The notes under the pieces are model-generated. The model worked only from the letters and a program-made list of their open reading frames with translations. It did not search any database and was not told the origin of the DNA. The position numbers were made by a program, and so were the translations under genes. This document shows, piece after piece, positions 13,969 through 21,539 of a DNA stretch of 22,837 bases; within the stretch, counting starts at the first letter, position 1; every line of letters begins with the position of its first letter. This stretch comes from DATMYQ01 sp035560935 (lineage in GTDB: Bacteria; Bacillota; Negativicutes; Sporomusales; Sporomusaceae), in NCBI GenBank assembly GCA_035560935.1, contig DATMYQ010000330.1, positions 1-22,837 of the forward strand, read 5' to 3'.

Positions 13969-15269
13969 TGAAATACACGACGCAAATGGATGCAGCCCGT
14001 AAAGGCATTATTACCCGGGAAATGACGGTGGTGGCCCGTAAAGAAAGTATGGATGCCGAAAAACTGCGGCAATTGATCGCGGCAGGAAAAGTGGTCATTC
14101 CGGCTAATAAAAACCATGTCAACCTGGATCCCGAGGGTGTGGGCGAGGGGTTGCGCACCAAGATCAATGTGAATCTGGGCGTGTCCAAAGACTGTTGTGA
14201 TTTGGACCTGGAAATGGAAAAAGTTTGCAAAGCGGTGGAACTAAAAGCAGAAGCGATCATGGATCTGAGCTGTTATGGCAAGACTCGTGAATTCCGGCGG
14301 CGGATACTGGAAACCGCACCGGTTATGCTGGGGACGGTGCCGATGTATGATGCCGTTGGTTTGCTGGATAAGGAACTAAAAGATATTACTGCGGATGAAT
14401 TTTTTCGGGTAGTAGAGACCCATGCCGAGGACGGTGTGGATTTTATGACCATTCATTGCGGCATCAATCGGGCCACCGCGGAGCGGGTTAAGAAAAATAA
14501 GCGTCTGACCAATATTGTTTCCCGGGGCGGTTCGTTGCTCTTTGCCTGGATGGAACTGAATGGCCGCGAAAATCCATTCTTTGAACAGTATGACCGCTTG
14601 CTGGATATTTGCGCCCGCTACGACGTGACCATTAGCCTGGGGGATGCCTGCCGGCCGGGGTCGATTAACGATTCCACCGATGCGTCACAGATTGAGGAAT
14701 TAATCGTATTGGGTGAACTGACCAAACGAGCCTGGGAAAAAAATGTTCAGGTGATGATTGAAGGTCCTGGTCATATGGCGTTGAATGAAATTACCGCGAA
14801 CATGTTGTTGGAAAAACGCTTGTGCCACGGTGCGCCGTTTTATGTACTGGGACCCTTGGTTACCGATATTGCCCCGGGCTATGATCATATTACCAGTGCC
14901 ATCGGCGGGGCGATTGCCGCCGCTAATGGTGCCGACTTTCTTTGCTATGTGACGCCGGCAGAACATTTACGGTTGCCGACGCTGGACGATATGAAAGAAG
15001 GGATCATTGCCACCCGCATTGCCGCTCATGCCGCCGACATTGCGAAAGGCATTCCCGGTGCCCGGAACTGGGATAATCAGATGAGCGAAGCCCGGGCTAA
15101 CAGTGATTTCCCCCGGATGATTGAATTGGCCATTGACCCGGAAAAAGCGCAACGCTATCGGGATGAGTCCCAACCGGAGAGTGAAGATACCTGTACGATG
15201 TGCGGAAAAATGTGTTCAATGAAAAACATGAAGAAAATTCTCAACGGTGAAGATTTGTGTATCAAGTAG
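13968..15269 (+). CDS. thiC: Phosphomethylpyrimidine synthase
   Basis: Non-canonical radical SAM enzyme that rearranges aminoimidazole ribotide into HMP phosphate, the pyrimidine half of thiamine. At 433 residues it is the short, bacterial/archaeal type without the long N-terminal domain. Family blocks include ANKNHVNLDPEGVGEGL, the MDLSCYGKTREFR segment, DFMTIHCG, MIEGPGHMALNEI and YVLGPLVTDIAPGYDHI. The C-terminal cluster motif reads CTMCGKMC. ATG 13968 overlaps the thiE stop (TAATG), so translation is coupled. Other thiamine genes (thiD, thiG, thiH) are not in the window. Confidence 0.96.
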   Translation: MKYTTQMDAARKGIITREMTVVARKESMDAEKLRQLIAAGKVVIPANKNHVNLDPEGVGEGLRTKINVNLGVSKDCCDLDLEMEKVCKAVELKAEAIMDLSCYGKTREFRRRILETAPVMLGTVPMYDAVGLLDKELKDITADEFFRVVETHAEDGVDFMTIHCGINRATAERVKKNKRLTNIVSRGGSLLFAWMELNGRENPFFEQYDRLLDICARYDVTISLGDACRPGSINDSTDASQIEELIVLGELTKRAWEKNVQVMIEGPGHMALNEITANMLLEKRLCHGAPFYVLGPLVTDIAPGYDHITSAIGGAIAAANGADFLCYVTPAEHLRLPTLDDMKEGIIATRIAAHAADIAKGIPGARNWDNQMSEARANSDFPRMIELAIDPEKAQRYRDESQPESEDTCTMCGKMCSMKNMKKILNGEDLCIK

Positions 15270-15282
15270 ATCTGTGATGTAT

Positions 15283-15332
15283 TACTGCAAAGGAGGACTG
15301 CGTTTTGACACAGTCCTCCTTTGCAGTATAAT
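15283..15332 (+). promoter_or_regulatory. Consensus promoter interlocked with an 18-bp inverted repeat
   Basis: TTGACA at 15305-15310, a 16-base spacer and TATAAT at 15327-15332 form a perfect-hexamer sigma-A promoter. An 18-bp perfect inverted repeat (15283-15300 with 15311-15328, 10-base loop) overlaps it: the -35 ends the loop and the right arm fills the spacer. As RNA it could be a thiC terminator, although only TTT lies in the arm and no T-tract follows; as DNA it could be an operator. Confidence 0.75.
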
Positions 15333-15365
15333 GAAAGCGTTAACTCTGGGAAGAGGGGATGCGCA

Positions 15366-16676
15366 ATGGAAATGGTTGTGGCGTTTAGCGTTTTTTTTGC
15401 TGCATTGTTGTCGGCTGTTTCGCTGGATATGTCTATTGTTTATCCGCTGGTACTGGGTGTGGTGTGTTTTGCGTTGATTGCGGTGCGGCGGGGATTTGGC
15501 TGGGTGGAACTGGGGAGAATGATGCTGCAGGGGATGGAAAAATCGCTGATAGTGATCAAAATATTTGTTCTGATTGGCGCGATCACCGCCGTGTGGCGCG
15601 CGTGCGGGACTATCGCGTTTATTGTGTATTATGGGATGATATGGATGCATCCGCAATATTTTCTGCTGTGTGCGTTTTTGTTGTGCGGCCTGGTGTCTTT
15701 TCTGCTGGGAACCTCATTTGGAACCGTGGGAACCGTGGGAGTAGTGCTGATGGTTATGGCAAAAAGCGGCCATGTGGATGTCAGCGTCGCGGCCGGAGCG
15801 ATGATTGCCGGGGCGTACGTCGGTGACCGCTGTTCTCCCATGTCTTCCAGCGCCAACCTGGTCGCGGTACTGACTCATACTGATTTATACCGGAATATAA
15901 GTAATATGCTAAAAACATCCTGGCTGCCATTGGTGCTGTCGGCGGTTGCCTACACCGGATTATCATGGCTGTCTCCGATGACTGTACCGGATACGGCTAT
16001 GACGGAAGAGATTCTGCGTTGTTTCCGGTTGCCGTGGGTGGTGGTGCTGCCGGCAGCTATTGTTCTGGTTTTAGCGGTATTTCGGGTGGATGTGAAACTG
16101 TCGATGGGGATCAGTATCCTGGCAGGATTTTTTATCGGTTTGGTTGTCCAGGGCTGGACAGTGGGCGAAATGCTGAAGTATTTGGTTTGGGGATATACAA
16201 CTGCGGATACCGGCTTTTTTGCAGGTGTGATTCAGGGCGGTGGACTGTATTCCATGCTCAAAGTGACGGCAATCGTACTGATCTCGTCGGCGTATGCAGG
16301 AATTTTTTCCGGTACAGGACTGCTGCGGGAGGTGGAAAATTTCTTTGCGCTGTTGAGCCGGAAAACAGGTGTGTATTCTGCCACGGTGGTGGCCAGCGTC
16401 GTGACTGCGGCGTTCAGCTGCAACCAGACCTTGGCGGTGATGCTGACTCATCAGTGTGTCCGGGATAATTATAAGAATCGGCAGTTGGACGGTTACCGGT
16501 TTGCGCTGGATATGGAAAATACCGTTATTTTGATTTCCGCACTGGTTCCCTGGAATATTGCCGGAGCGGTACCGGCGGCGGCTTTGGGTGCGGATGCGGG
16601 TTTTATACCGTATGCGGTTTACTTGTTTTTAGTGCCGCTGGTTAACTGGTTTTTGCGTGATAATGAAAAAATATAG
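15366..16676 (+). CDS. Na+/H+ antiporter NhaC family protein
   Basis: Inner-membrane protein of 436 residues with about eleven hydrophobic helices. The conserved NhaC-type (PF03553) signature GAYVGDRCSPMSSSANLVA lies near residues 150-168, with a second half beginning around the FFAGVIQGGGLYSMLK stretch and the SCNQTLAVMLTHQ helix. Members exchange Na+ for H+ or for organic acids such as malate or lactate; which applies here cannot be told. ATG 15366 has AAGAGGGG seven bases upstream. It has its own consensus promoter and a terminator, so it is probably a single-gene unit despite following thiC. Confidence 0.85.
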   Translation: MEMVVAFSVFFAALLSAVSLDMSIVYPLVLGVVCFALIAVRRGFGWVELGRMMLQGMEKSLIVIKIFVLIGAITAVWRACGTIAFIVYYGMIWMHPQYFLLCAFLLCGLVSFLLGTSFGTVGTVGVVLMVMAKSGHVDVSVAAGAMIAGAYVGDRCSPMSSSANLVAVLTHTDLYRNISNMLKTSWLPLVLSAVAYTGLSWLSPMTVPDTAMTEEILRCFRLPWVVVLPAAIVLVLAVFRVDVKLSMGISILAGFFIGLVVQGWTVGEMLKYLVWGYTTADTGFFAGVIQGGGLYSMLKVTAIVLISSAYAGIFSGTGLLREVENFFALLSRKTGVYSATVVASVVTAAFSCNQTLAVMLTHQCVRDNYKNRQLDGYRFALDMENTVILISALVPWNIAGAVPAAALGADAGFIPYAVYLFLVPLVNWFLRDNEKI

Positions 16677-16712
16677 CGCCGTGCAGGGTGGGATGCATGG
16701 CGCTATATTTTA
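16667..16712. terminator. Bidirectional terminator between NhaC and the kinase gene
   Basis: A perfect 13-bp stem (16668-16680 with 16699-16711), extended inward by GTGC/GCAT pairs with one wobble, with an A-run on the left and TTTT on the right. The NhaC stop codon (16674-16676) lies inside the left arm. It serves the convergent genes on both sides. Confidence 0.9.
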
Positions 16713-16772
16713 TGCGTGATATTCAAAAGCTGAACCGTAATGTAGAAAAACAGCCTGCGTTTTTATCAGAGG

Positions 16773-18182
16773 CTATTTGGCCAGCGGCAGCGTAAAGGTA
16801 AATATGGCGCCGCTGTCCTGTCCGTTGGTGACGCCAATTTCACCGCCCATAGCCTGGACCAGTTTTTTGACAATGGGTAATCCCAGTCCCGCGCCGCCGT
16901 AAGCCCGGGCGCGAGACTTGTCGCCCCGGTAAAACCGCTCCCAAATGTGCGGCAAGTCGGATTCCGGAATGCCCGGCCCTTGGTCGCTGATAACAAACTC
17001 GGCAGTACTGGCATGCTTTTGTGCGGTGAGACGGATAGTACTGCTTGCCGGTGCATGGCGCACTGCATTTGTAATCAGATTATCCAATATCTGGGCCAGG
17101 CGGTCAAAATCGGCGTGAATCGGTAGTTCCGGTACCAGTAAGTCCAGCTCCAAAGCCAGTTTCTTTTCGGTCAGCAACGGTGATTGGCGGGCAGCGATGT
17201 TGCGGATAAAAGCAACCGCATCCAGGGTTTCGAGATGAATAGAAAGTTCACCCGCCTCCAACTGCGATAAATCCAACAAGTCATGAACCATGCGTTCGAT
17301 CCGGCCGCATTCACCAACGATTGTGTTGAGATAACGCTGCTGCTGACCCGGCTGTGTGGCCAAGCCGTCTAAGATTGCTTCGGCCAGCGCCTGAATGGAC
17401 GTGATGGGAGTTTTGAGTTCATGAGTCACGTTGGCGAGAAAATCGCGGCGATTTTGTTCGGTTTTGGCCAAATCATCCGCCATACTGTTGAAGGTTCGAC
17501 CCAAATCACCGATTTCATCGCCACCCGTGGCCGTTGTCCGACTGGAGTAATCACCTTTGGCAAAGGCGGCGGCAGCCCGGCTAATATCTGCGACCGGGCG
17601 GGTCAGGCTGCGGGACAGAATCAGACCAAAGAGGATGGCGATAATGACGCCCACCAGCAGGGCATACAGCAACAACGTTTCTACGGCGTCTGAAATTTTG
17701 GTGACGCCGGTCAGGGGGACATACATAAATAAGGTAGAGGCCTGGGCGGCTGCCGGTATCGGAAGCGCCAGGACAATAGCCGGATCGGCGTGAGCACGGT
17801 TGGGACGCATGAAAATTTGAGCCGTTCCTGAGTATTGGGTAGCGATTTCCCGGAGCTCATTAATGCTTCCCAGTTGCCGGGGAGTCCAGCGTTCCGGCAT
17901 ATGCCCCGCAATCAGGTCACCGTCTTCGTCCATGATCCAGAGGGTGGCGCCGGCCATATCGCTCATGGACTGCAGAAAAATATCGGTGGGTACTTTACCG
18001 GAAGCTAAAATTGGGTTGACCATGGCAACGGCGGCAGTTCCTTTGGTTAACAGGTCCTGACGTTTGCTGTCCACTACATAGGACCGGACCAGATAACTCA
18101 TCATCAGGCCCAGGGCGATAAAACTGACAAGCATGACAATGATGTGAGACAGAAGAAGGCGATTAAAAATGGAACGCATCAT
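16773..18182 (-). CDS. Sensor histidine kinase
   Basis: Membrane kinase of 469 residues. Topology: membrane helix at about 9-32, an extracytoplasmic sensor of about 135 residues, a second helix at about 168-190, a HAMP domain (about 191-243), a HisKA dimerisation domain with the phospho-acceptor H254 in FLANVTHELKTPITSIQ, and a HATPase_c domain with the N box DNLITNAVRHA (367-377), G1 DQGPGIP (400-406) and G2 GGAGLGLPIV. ATG 18182 overlaps the regulator stop as ATGA, so the kinase is coupled to the upstream regulator. The HisKA/PhoR-type layout is common; the signal is unknown. Confidence 0.93.
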   Translation of the reverse strand: MMRSIFNRLLLSHIIVMLVSFIALGLMMSYLVRSYVVDSKRQDLLTKGTAAVAMVNPILASGKVPTDIFLQSMSDMAGATLWIMDEDGDLIAGHMPERWTPRQLGSINELREIATQYSGTAQIFMRPNRAHADPAIVLALPIPAAAQASTLFMYVPLTGVTKISDAVETLLLYALLVGVIIAILFGLILSRSLTRPVADISRAAAAFAKGDYSSRTTATGGDEIGDLGRTFNSMADDLAKTEQNRRDFLANVTHELKTPITSIQALAEAILDGLATQPGQQQRYLNTIVGECGRIERMVHDLLDLSQLEAGELSIHLETLDAVAFIRNIAARQSPLLTEKKLALELDLLVPELPIHADFDRLAQILDNLITNAVRHAPASSTIRLTAQKHASTAEFVISDQGPGIPESDLPHIWERFYRGDKSRARAYGGAGLGLPIVKKLVQAMGGEIGVTNGQDSGAIFTFTLPLAK

Positions 18183-18859
18183 TTGGGGGCCACCTCAAAT
18201 TTGTATCCTACGCCCCAGACAGTGTGAATATAGTCGTGATCATCATTAGCGATTTTGTGGCGTAATCTTTTAATTGTGGCATCCACGGTTCGGTCATCAC
18301 CGTCAAAATCGTAACCCCATACATTGGTCAATAATTGTTCGCGGGAGAAGACGGTTCGGGGATGACGGGCCAGAAAAAGCAGCAGGTCAAACTCTTTGGG
18401 TGACAGCGTGGCTGCCCGCCCGCCGGATTCTGCCAGCTGAGATAGGGTATCAATGGATAGACCGGGAAATTCCAATCGGACGCCAGGATCACGAAGCAGG
18501 CCGCTGCGTTTTAGTACCGCCTTAACGCGGGCTACCAGTTCGCGGGGACTGAAGGGTTTGGTAATGTAGTCATCGGCTCCCAGGGAAAATCCGGTCAGTT
18601 TATCGGTTTCGGCTGTTTTAGCCGTTAAAAAAATGACGGGAACCTGACGGTCGATGCTGCGGCAGATATCCCAGCCGCTGCCTTTGGGGAGCATCACGTC
18701 CAGTAATAATAAATCGGGGCGGGAGTGCGCCTCAATATCCAGCGCTTCTTCGCCATCGGCGGCCTGATATACTTCAAAGCCCTCTTTTTCCAGATACAAC
18801 GTTACGACTTCGCGAATATGCGGCTCATCATCTGCTACTAAAATTTTGATGTTTGCCAA
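18179..18859 (-). CDS. OmpR/PhoB-family response regulator
   Basis: A 226-residue two-domain regulator. The receiver has the acidic pair DD (10-11), the phospho-acceptor D54 in LLLLDVMLP, T of FLTAK and K of TKPF. The C-terminal winged helix (from about residue 130) has LSPKEFDLLLFLARHPRTVFSREQLL and the recognition segment DDRTVDATIKRLRHKI, then YIHTVWGVGYKF, typical of OmpR/PhoB members. The TTG start at 18859 has AGGAGGC eight bases upstream; no in-frame ATG is nearby. It is first in the operon with the kinase. It may be the regulator that reads the Pho box at 12968-13012, but this is only suggested by class and proximity. Confidence 0.93.
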   Translation of the reverse strand: MANIKILVADDEPHIREVVTLYLEKEGFEVYQAADGEEALDIEAHSRPDLLLLDVMLPKGSGWDICRSIDRQVPVIFLTAKTAETDKLTGFSLGADDYITKPFSPRELVARVKAVLKRSGLLRDPGVRLEFPGLSIDTLSQLAESGGRAATLSPKEFDLLLFLARHPRTVFSREQLLTNVWGYDFDGDDRTVDATIKRLRHKIANDDHDYIHTVWGVGYKFEVAPK

Positions 18860-18886
18860 ACGAAACAGCCTCCTTTACGCCGGCTC

Positions 18887-18915
18887 TTGTAAGGCGTCTA
18901 AAAAGATGGTATCAT
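18887..18915 (+). promoter_or_regulatory. Promoter of the panC leader RNA
   Basis: TTGTAA at 18887-18892, a 17-base spacer and an extended -10, TGGTATCAT (hexamer TATCAT 18910-18915). Predicted start near 18922, about 245 bases upstream of panC. A short inverted repeat (ACGCC 18877-18881 with GGCGT 18893-18897) flanks the -35. Confidence 0.55.
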
Positions 18916-18921
18916 ATTTTT

Positions 18922-19120
18922 GGAATTCCGCCAAGGAATACGATTGCGCCGGGCAGTATCGAAAGAATTGTACCAGCACCAAACAATCAATTGCTAGCGG
19001 GATCTCCAGGGATACTTTTGCAAGCCGCTTGGATCTTTGCAGACCGAGACGGAAGGGATATCTTCTGGTGTTTTGCGCTGCAAATCATGAGAGCCTTCCT
19101 GTCTGACAGGAAGGCTTTTT
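18922..19120 (+). ncRNA. Candidate 200-nt leader or small RNA upstream of panC
   Basis: The stretch runs from the predicted start to a strong intrinsic terminator (AGCCTTCCTGT 19092-19102 with ACAGGAAGGCT 19106-19116, CTG loop, then TTTTT to 19120). No credible gene lies inside. Short pairings are possible, for example AGCGG 18996-19000 with CCGCT 19025-19029, and GATTGC 18942-18947 with GCAAATC 19080-19086 (one bulge). It lacks the T-box AGGGTGG..CCGCG element and the SRP RNA core. It is either an attenuator controlling panC or a separate small RNA. Identity is not established. Confidence 0.45.
19092..19120 (+). terminator. Intrinsic terminator 48 bases before panC
   Basis: A perfect 11-bp stem with a three-base loop and a T-run at 19116-19120. 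Its place between a promoter and the panC start suggests conditional termination or the end of a small RNA. Confidence 0.9.
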
Positions 19121-19167
19121 CGCGTCTTTCCATCGTATCCAAACATAAAGGGTAAGGGGGAATAAAA

Positions 19168-20022
19168 ATGGAAATGATCAAACGGACCACAGAACTAAAA
19201 AAAAGACTCGCAAAAGCTCGAGAAAAAAAACAAACGGTGGGATTGGTTCCGACAATGGGCTATCTGCATGAGGGGCATTTGACGCTGATGCGTCAGGCAA
19301 AACGGGAAAATGATTTAGTGGTGAGCAGTATTTTTGTCAACCCGTTACAATTTGGCCCGGATGAAGACTACGAAGCATATCCGCGTGATTTGGCAAAGGA
19401 TGAACAATTGGCGGCTGGCGCTGGAGTGGATCTGCTGTTTGCACCGGAGGTGGCCGACATGTATCCCAATGGATTTGGAAATATGGCGGCCTATGTTGAT
19501 GTTGACCGAATTACGAAAGGGTTATGTGGCGCCTCCCGGCCAGGACATTTTCGCGGTGTGGCCACCGTGGTGAGTAAATTATTTCATATCGTCAATCCCG
19601 ATACTGCTTATTTTGGTCAAAAAGATGCCCAACAAGTGGCGGTAATTCGCCAAATGGTCGCTGATCTCAATATGGAGGTGCGTGTTGTCAGCGTACCCAT
19701 TGTCCGGGAGGCGGATGGGCTGGCCTTGTCATCCCGTAATGTATACTTAAGTCCGGTGGAGAGACAGGCGGCAAGGGTATTGTCACAATCGTTGCATGAG
19801 GCTCAGGAGCGTTTGAAAGCGGGGGAGAAAAATCTGTTAGACTTACTGGATGAAATCAGGAAACAAATCACTTGCGAACCGTTAATCCATATTGATTATG
19901 TAACCGCTGTGGATGCCTATTCTTTTCAGGAATTGTCCACGGCAGCCGGAGACGTGCTTTTGGCGGTAGCAGCAAAAGTGGGTCGGACGCGATTGATTGA
20001 CAACATAATTTGGAAAGGATGA
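19168..20022 (+). CDS. panC: Pantothenate synthetase
   Basis: Cytosolic enzyme that condenses pantoate and beta-alanine with ATP to give pantothenate, for coenzyme A. At 284 residues it is the normal length. It shows the nucleotidyl-transferase HIGH-type motif in PTMGYLHEGHL (28-38), IFVNPLQFGPDEDYEAYPRDL, FGQKDAQQ (the pantoate/ATP region) and ADGLALSSRNVYLS with the KMSKS-like SSR. ATG 19168 has AAGGGGG just upstream. panD follows nine bases later. The usual third gene panB (ketopantoate hydroxymethyltransferase) is not in the window, so pantoate must come from elsewhere. Confidence 0.96.
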   Translation: MEMIKRTTELKKRLAKAREKKQTVGLVPTMGYLHEGHLTLMRQAKRENDLVVSSIFVNPLQFGPDEDYEAYPRDLAKDEQLAAGAGVDLLFAPEVADMYPNGFGNMAAYVDVDRITKGLCGASRPGHFRGVATVVSKLFHIVNPDTAYFGQKDAQQVAVIRQMVADLNMEVRVVSVPIVREADGLALSSRNVYLSPVERQAARVLSQSLHEAQERLKAGEKNLLDLLDEIRKQITCEPLIHIDYVTAVDAYSFQELSTAAGDVLLAVAAKVGRTRLIDNIIWKG

Positions 20023-20031
20023 AGCAAACAT

Positions 20032-20415
20032 ATGCAACGGTTTATGATGAAATCAAAAATCCATCGGGCCACCGTCACGGAGGCTTGTTTGGAATATGTG
20101 GGGAGCATTACTATTGATCAGGGTCTGCTCGATGCGGCAGATATATGGGAAAATGAAAAAGTACAGGTGGTCAATAATAATAACGGTTCCCGTCTGGAAA
20201 CCTATGTAATACCCGGAAAGCGTGGGTCGGGAGTGGTATGTCTGAACGGGGCGGCAGCCCGACTGGTACAACCTGGGGATACCGTTATTATTATTAGCTA
20301 TGCCGGATTGGCAGAAGATGAAGCCCGAAAATTAAGGCCAAGATTAGTATTTGTCGACCGAAATAATCGGATTGTCGATATGAAAACGGCGGAACACCAC
20401 GGTGAACGGTATTAA
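20032..20415 (+). CDS. panD: Aspartate 1-decarboxylase
   Basis: Pyruvoyl-dependent enzyme that makes beta-alanine from aspartate, feeding PanC. The 127-residue proenzyme carries the self-cleavage site G24-S25 (in YVGSITID), which generates the pyruvoyl group on the alpha chain. KIHRATVTEA, NNNNGSRLETYVI and GDTVIIISYA are the conserved family stretches. ATG 20032 follows AAAGGA; in-frame ATGs at 20044 and 20047 would give the more usual short N-terminus (MKSKIHRA). It is cotranscribed with panC. Confidence 0.95.
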   Translation: MQRFMMKSKIHRATVTEACLEYVGSITIDQGLLDAADIWENEKVQVVNNNNGSRLETYVIPGKRGSGVVCLNGAAARLVQPGDTVIIISYAGLAEDEARKLRPRLVFVDRNNRIVDMKTAEHHGERY

Positions 20416-20426
20416 ATGAGAATTTT

Positions 20427-20494
20427 TACCTCCCTGTTGACTGATTGTTAACCGAATGGTATTATTTGAATGACAATTAGTTGGCAGGGAGGTA
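20427..20494 (+). promoter_or_regulatory. birA promoter with BirA-like operator and RBS-masking repeat
   Basis: TTGACT 20437-20442, a 17-base spacer and TATTAT 20460-20465 form the promoter (start near 20472). Across it lies ATTGTTAACC (20444-20453), a 14-base gap and GAATGACAAT (20468-20477): a full left and a 7/10 right half of the Gram-positive BirA box. The whole is enclosed by a perfect 10-bp inverted repeat, TACCTCCCTG 20427-20436 and CAGGGAGGTA 20485-20494, the right arm of which is the birA ribosome binding site. Confidence 0.65.
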
Positions 20495-20498
20495 TTTT

Positions 20499-21497
20499 GT
20501 GCAAACGGATATTTTGAATTTATTTCGCCGGCAAGGTGGAGAATATCTGTCCGGGGAGGAAATTTCAAGGCAATTGCATGTTTCCCGGACGACGATCTGG
20601 AAACATATCCGGACACTGAAGCAGCAGGGCTATGATATTGAAGCGCATACCCGCAAAGGGTATCGGCTGCGTCAGATAACAGACCGTCTGCTGCCGGCAG
20701 AAATTGCCGCCGGCCTGCAAACCCGCTTGTTAGCGGCGCAAACAGAGCGAATTCATCATTTTAATACGGTGGAGTCTACGAATAATGTCGCCAAAAAAAT
20801 GGCGTTTGATGGTTGTCCGGCAGGGACCGTCATCGTATCGGAAGAACAAGGCGGTGGGCGGGGGCGTTTGTCTCGTGGGTGGTTTTCACCGAACGGCAAA
20901 GGAATTTGGATGTCGGTGATTTTGCGGCCCCCGTTTGCACCGATGGAGGCACCCAAATGCACATTAATGGCAGCGGTGGCGGTGTGCCGGGGCATTGAAA
21001 AAAGCGTCGGTGTTTCCTGTGGGATTAAATGGCCCAATGATATTCTCTGGCAAGGGAAGAAGATGGTGGGGATTCTCACGGAAATGAGCGCGGAGATGGA
21101 CGCTATCAATCATGTGGTCATTGGTATTGGAATAAATGTAAATATTGATGCAGACGATTTTCCGGAAGAGATTCGACCATTGGCCACCTCATTGAGTTTG
21201 GTGACAGGAGGCCAGGTTGCGCGGTTGGAGCTGTTGATCGCGGTGCTGCAGGAGCTGGAAGACCTGTACGGGCGCGTGTTGAGTGATGGATTCATGCCGG
21301 TTCTCGATGAATGGCGTTCCCGGTCAGCCACCTTGGGACAAAAGGTGGATGTGTACGGGCCCGATCGGACCTTTAACGGTGAAGCGGTAGACATTGACGA
21401 GGATGGCGCGTTATTGGTAAAAACAGCGGCAGGGATGATCCGGGTCATGGCGGGAGATGTGTCAATCCGCTCTAAAATGCTTGCAGAACCGCAGTAA
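20499..21497 (+). CDS. birA: Bifunctional biotin ligase / biotin repressor BirA
   Basis: A 332-residue protein with two jobs: attaching biotin to carboxylase carrier proteins via biotinyl-AMP, and repressing biotin genes when loaded with biotinyl-AMP. The N-terminal winged helix (about residues 1-62: SGEEISRQLHVSRTTIWKHI) makes it the repressor type. The ligase core has ESTNNVAKK, the biotinyl-AMP loop GGGRGRLSRGWFSP, IKWPNDILW and KMVGILTEM, then an SH3-like C-terminal domain. GTG 20499 has AGGGAGGT six bases upstream. bioY follows 42 bases later with no promoter seen, so they form an operon, likely autoregulated through the operator at 20444-20477. Confidence 0.94.
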   Translation: MQTDILNLFRRQGGEYLSGEEISRQLHVSRTTIWKHIRTLKQQGYDIEAHTRKGYRLRQITDRLLPAEIAAGLQTRLLAAQTERIHHFNTVESTNNVAKKMAFDGCPAGTVIVSEEQGGGRGRLSRGWFSPNGKGIWMSVILRPPFAPMEAPKCTLMAAVAVCRGIEKSVGVSCGIKWPNDILWQGKKMVGILTEMSAEMDAINHVVIGIGINVNIDADDFPEEIRPLATSLSLVTGGQVARLELLIAVLQELEDLYGRVLSDGFMPVLDEWRSRSATLGQKVDVYGPDRTFNGEAVDIDEDGALLVKTAAGMIRVMAGDVSIRSKMLAEPQ

Positions 21498-21539
21498 AAA
21501 AGTCGATATCCTGTTTACTAACAGTCAGGGGGAAAGATA

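Noticed and set aside
19092..19120. T-box riboswitch for panC
   Set aside because: A terminator is present, but the conserved T-box AGGGTGG..CCGCG antiterminator sequence is not seen upstream.
18853..19155. A 100-codon forward ORF across the region upstream of panC
   Set aside because: It starts inside the response regulator's first codons on the opposite strand, has no ribosome binding site, runs through the terminator hairpin and resembles no protein. The stretch is better explained as a promoter plus leader RNA.
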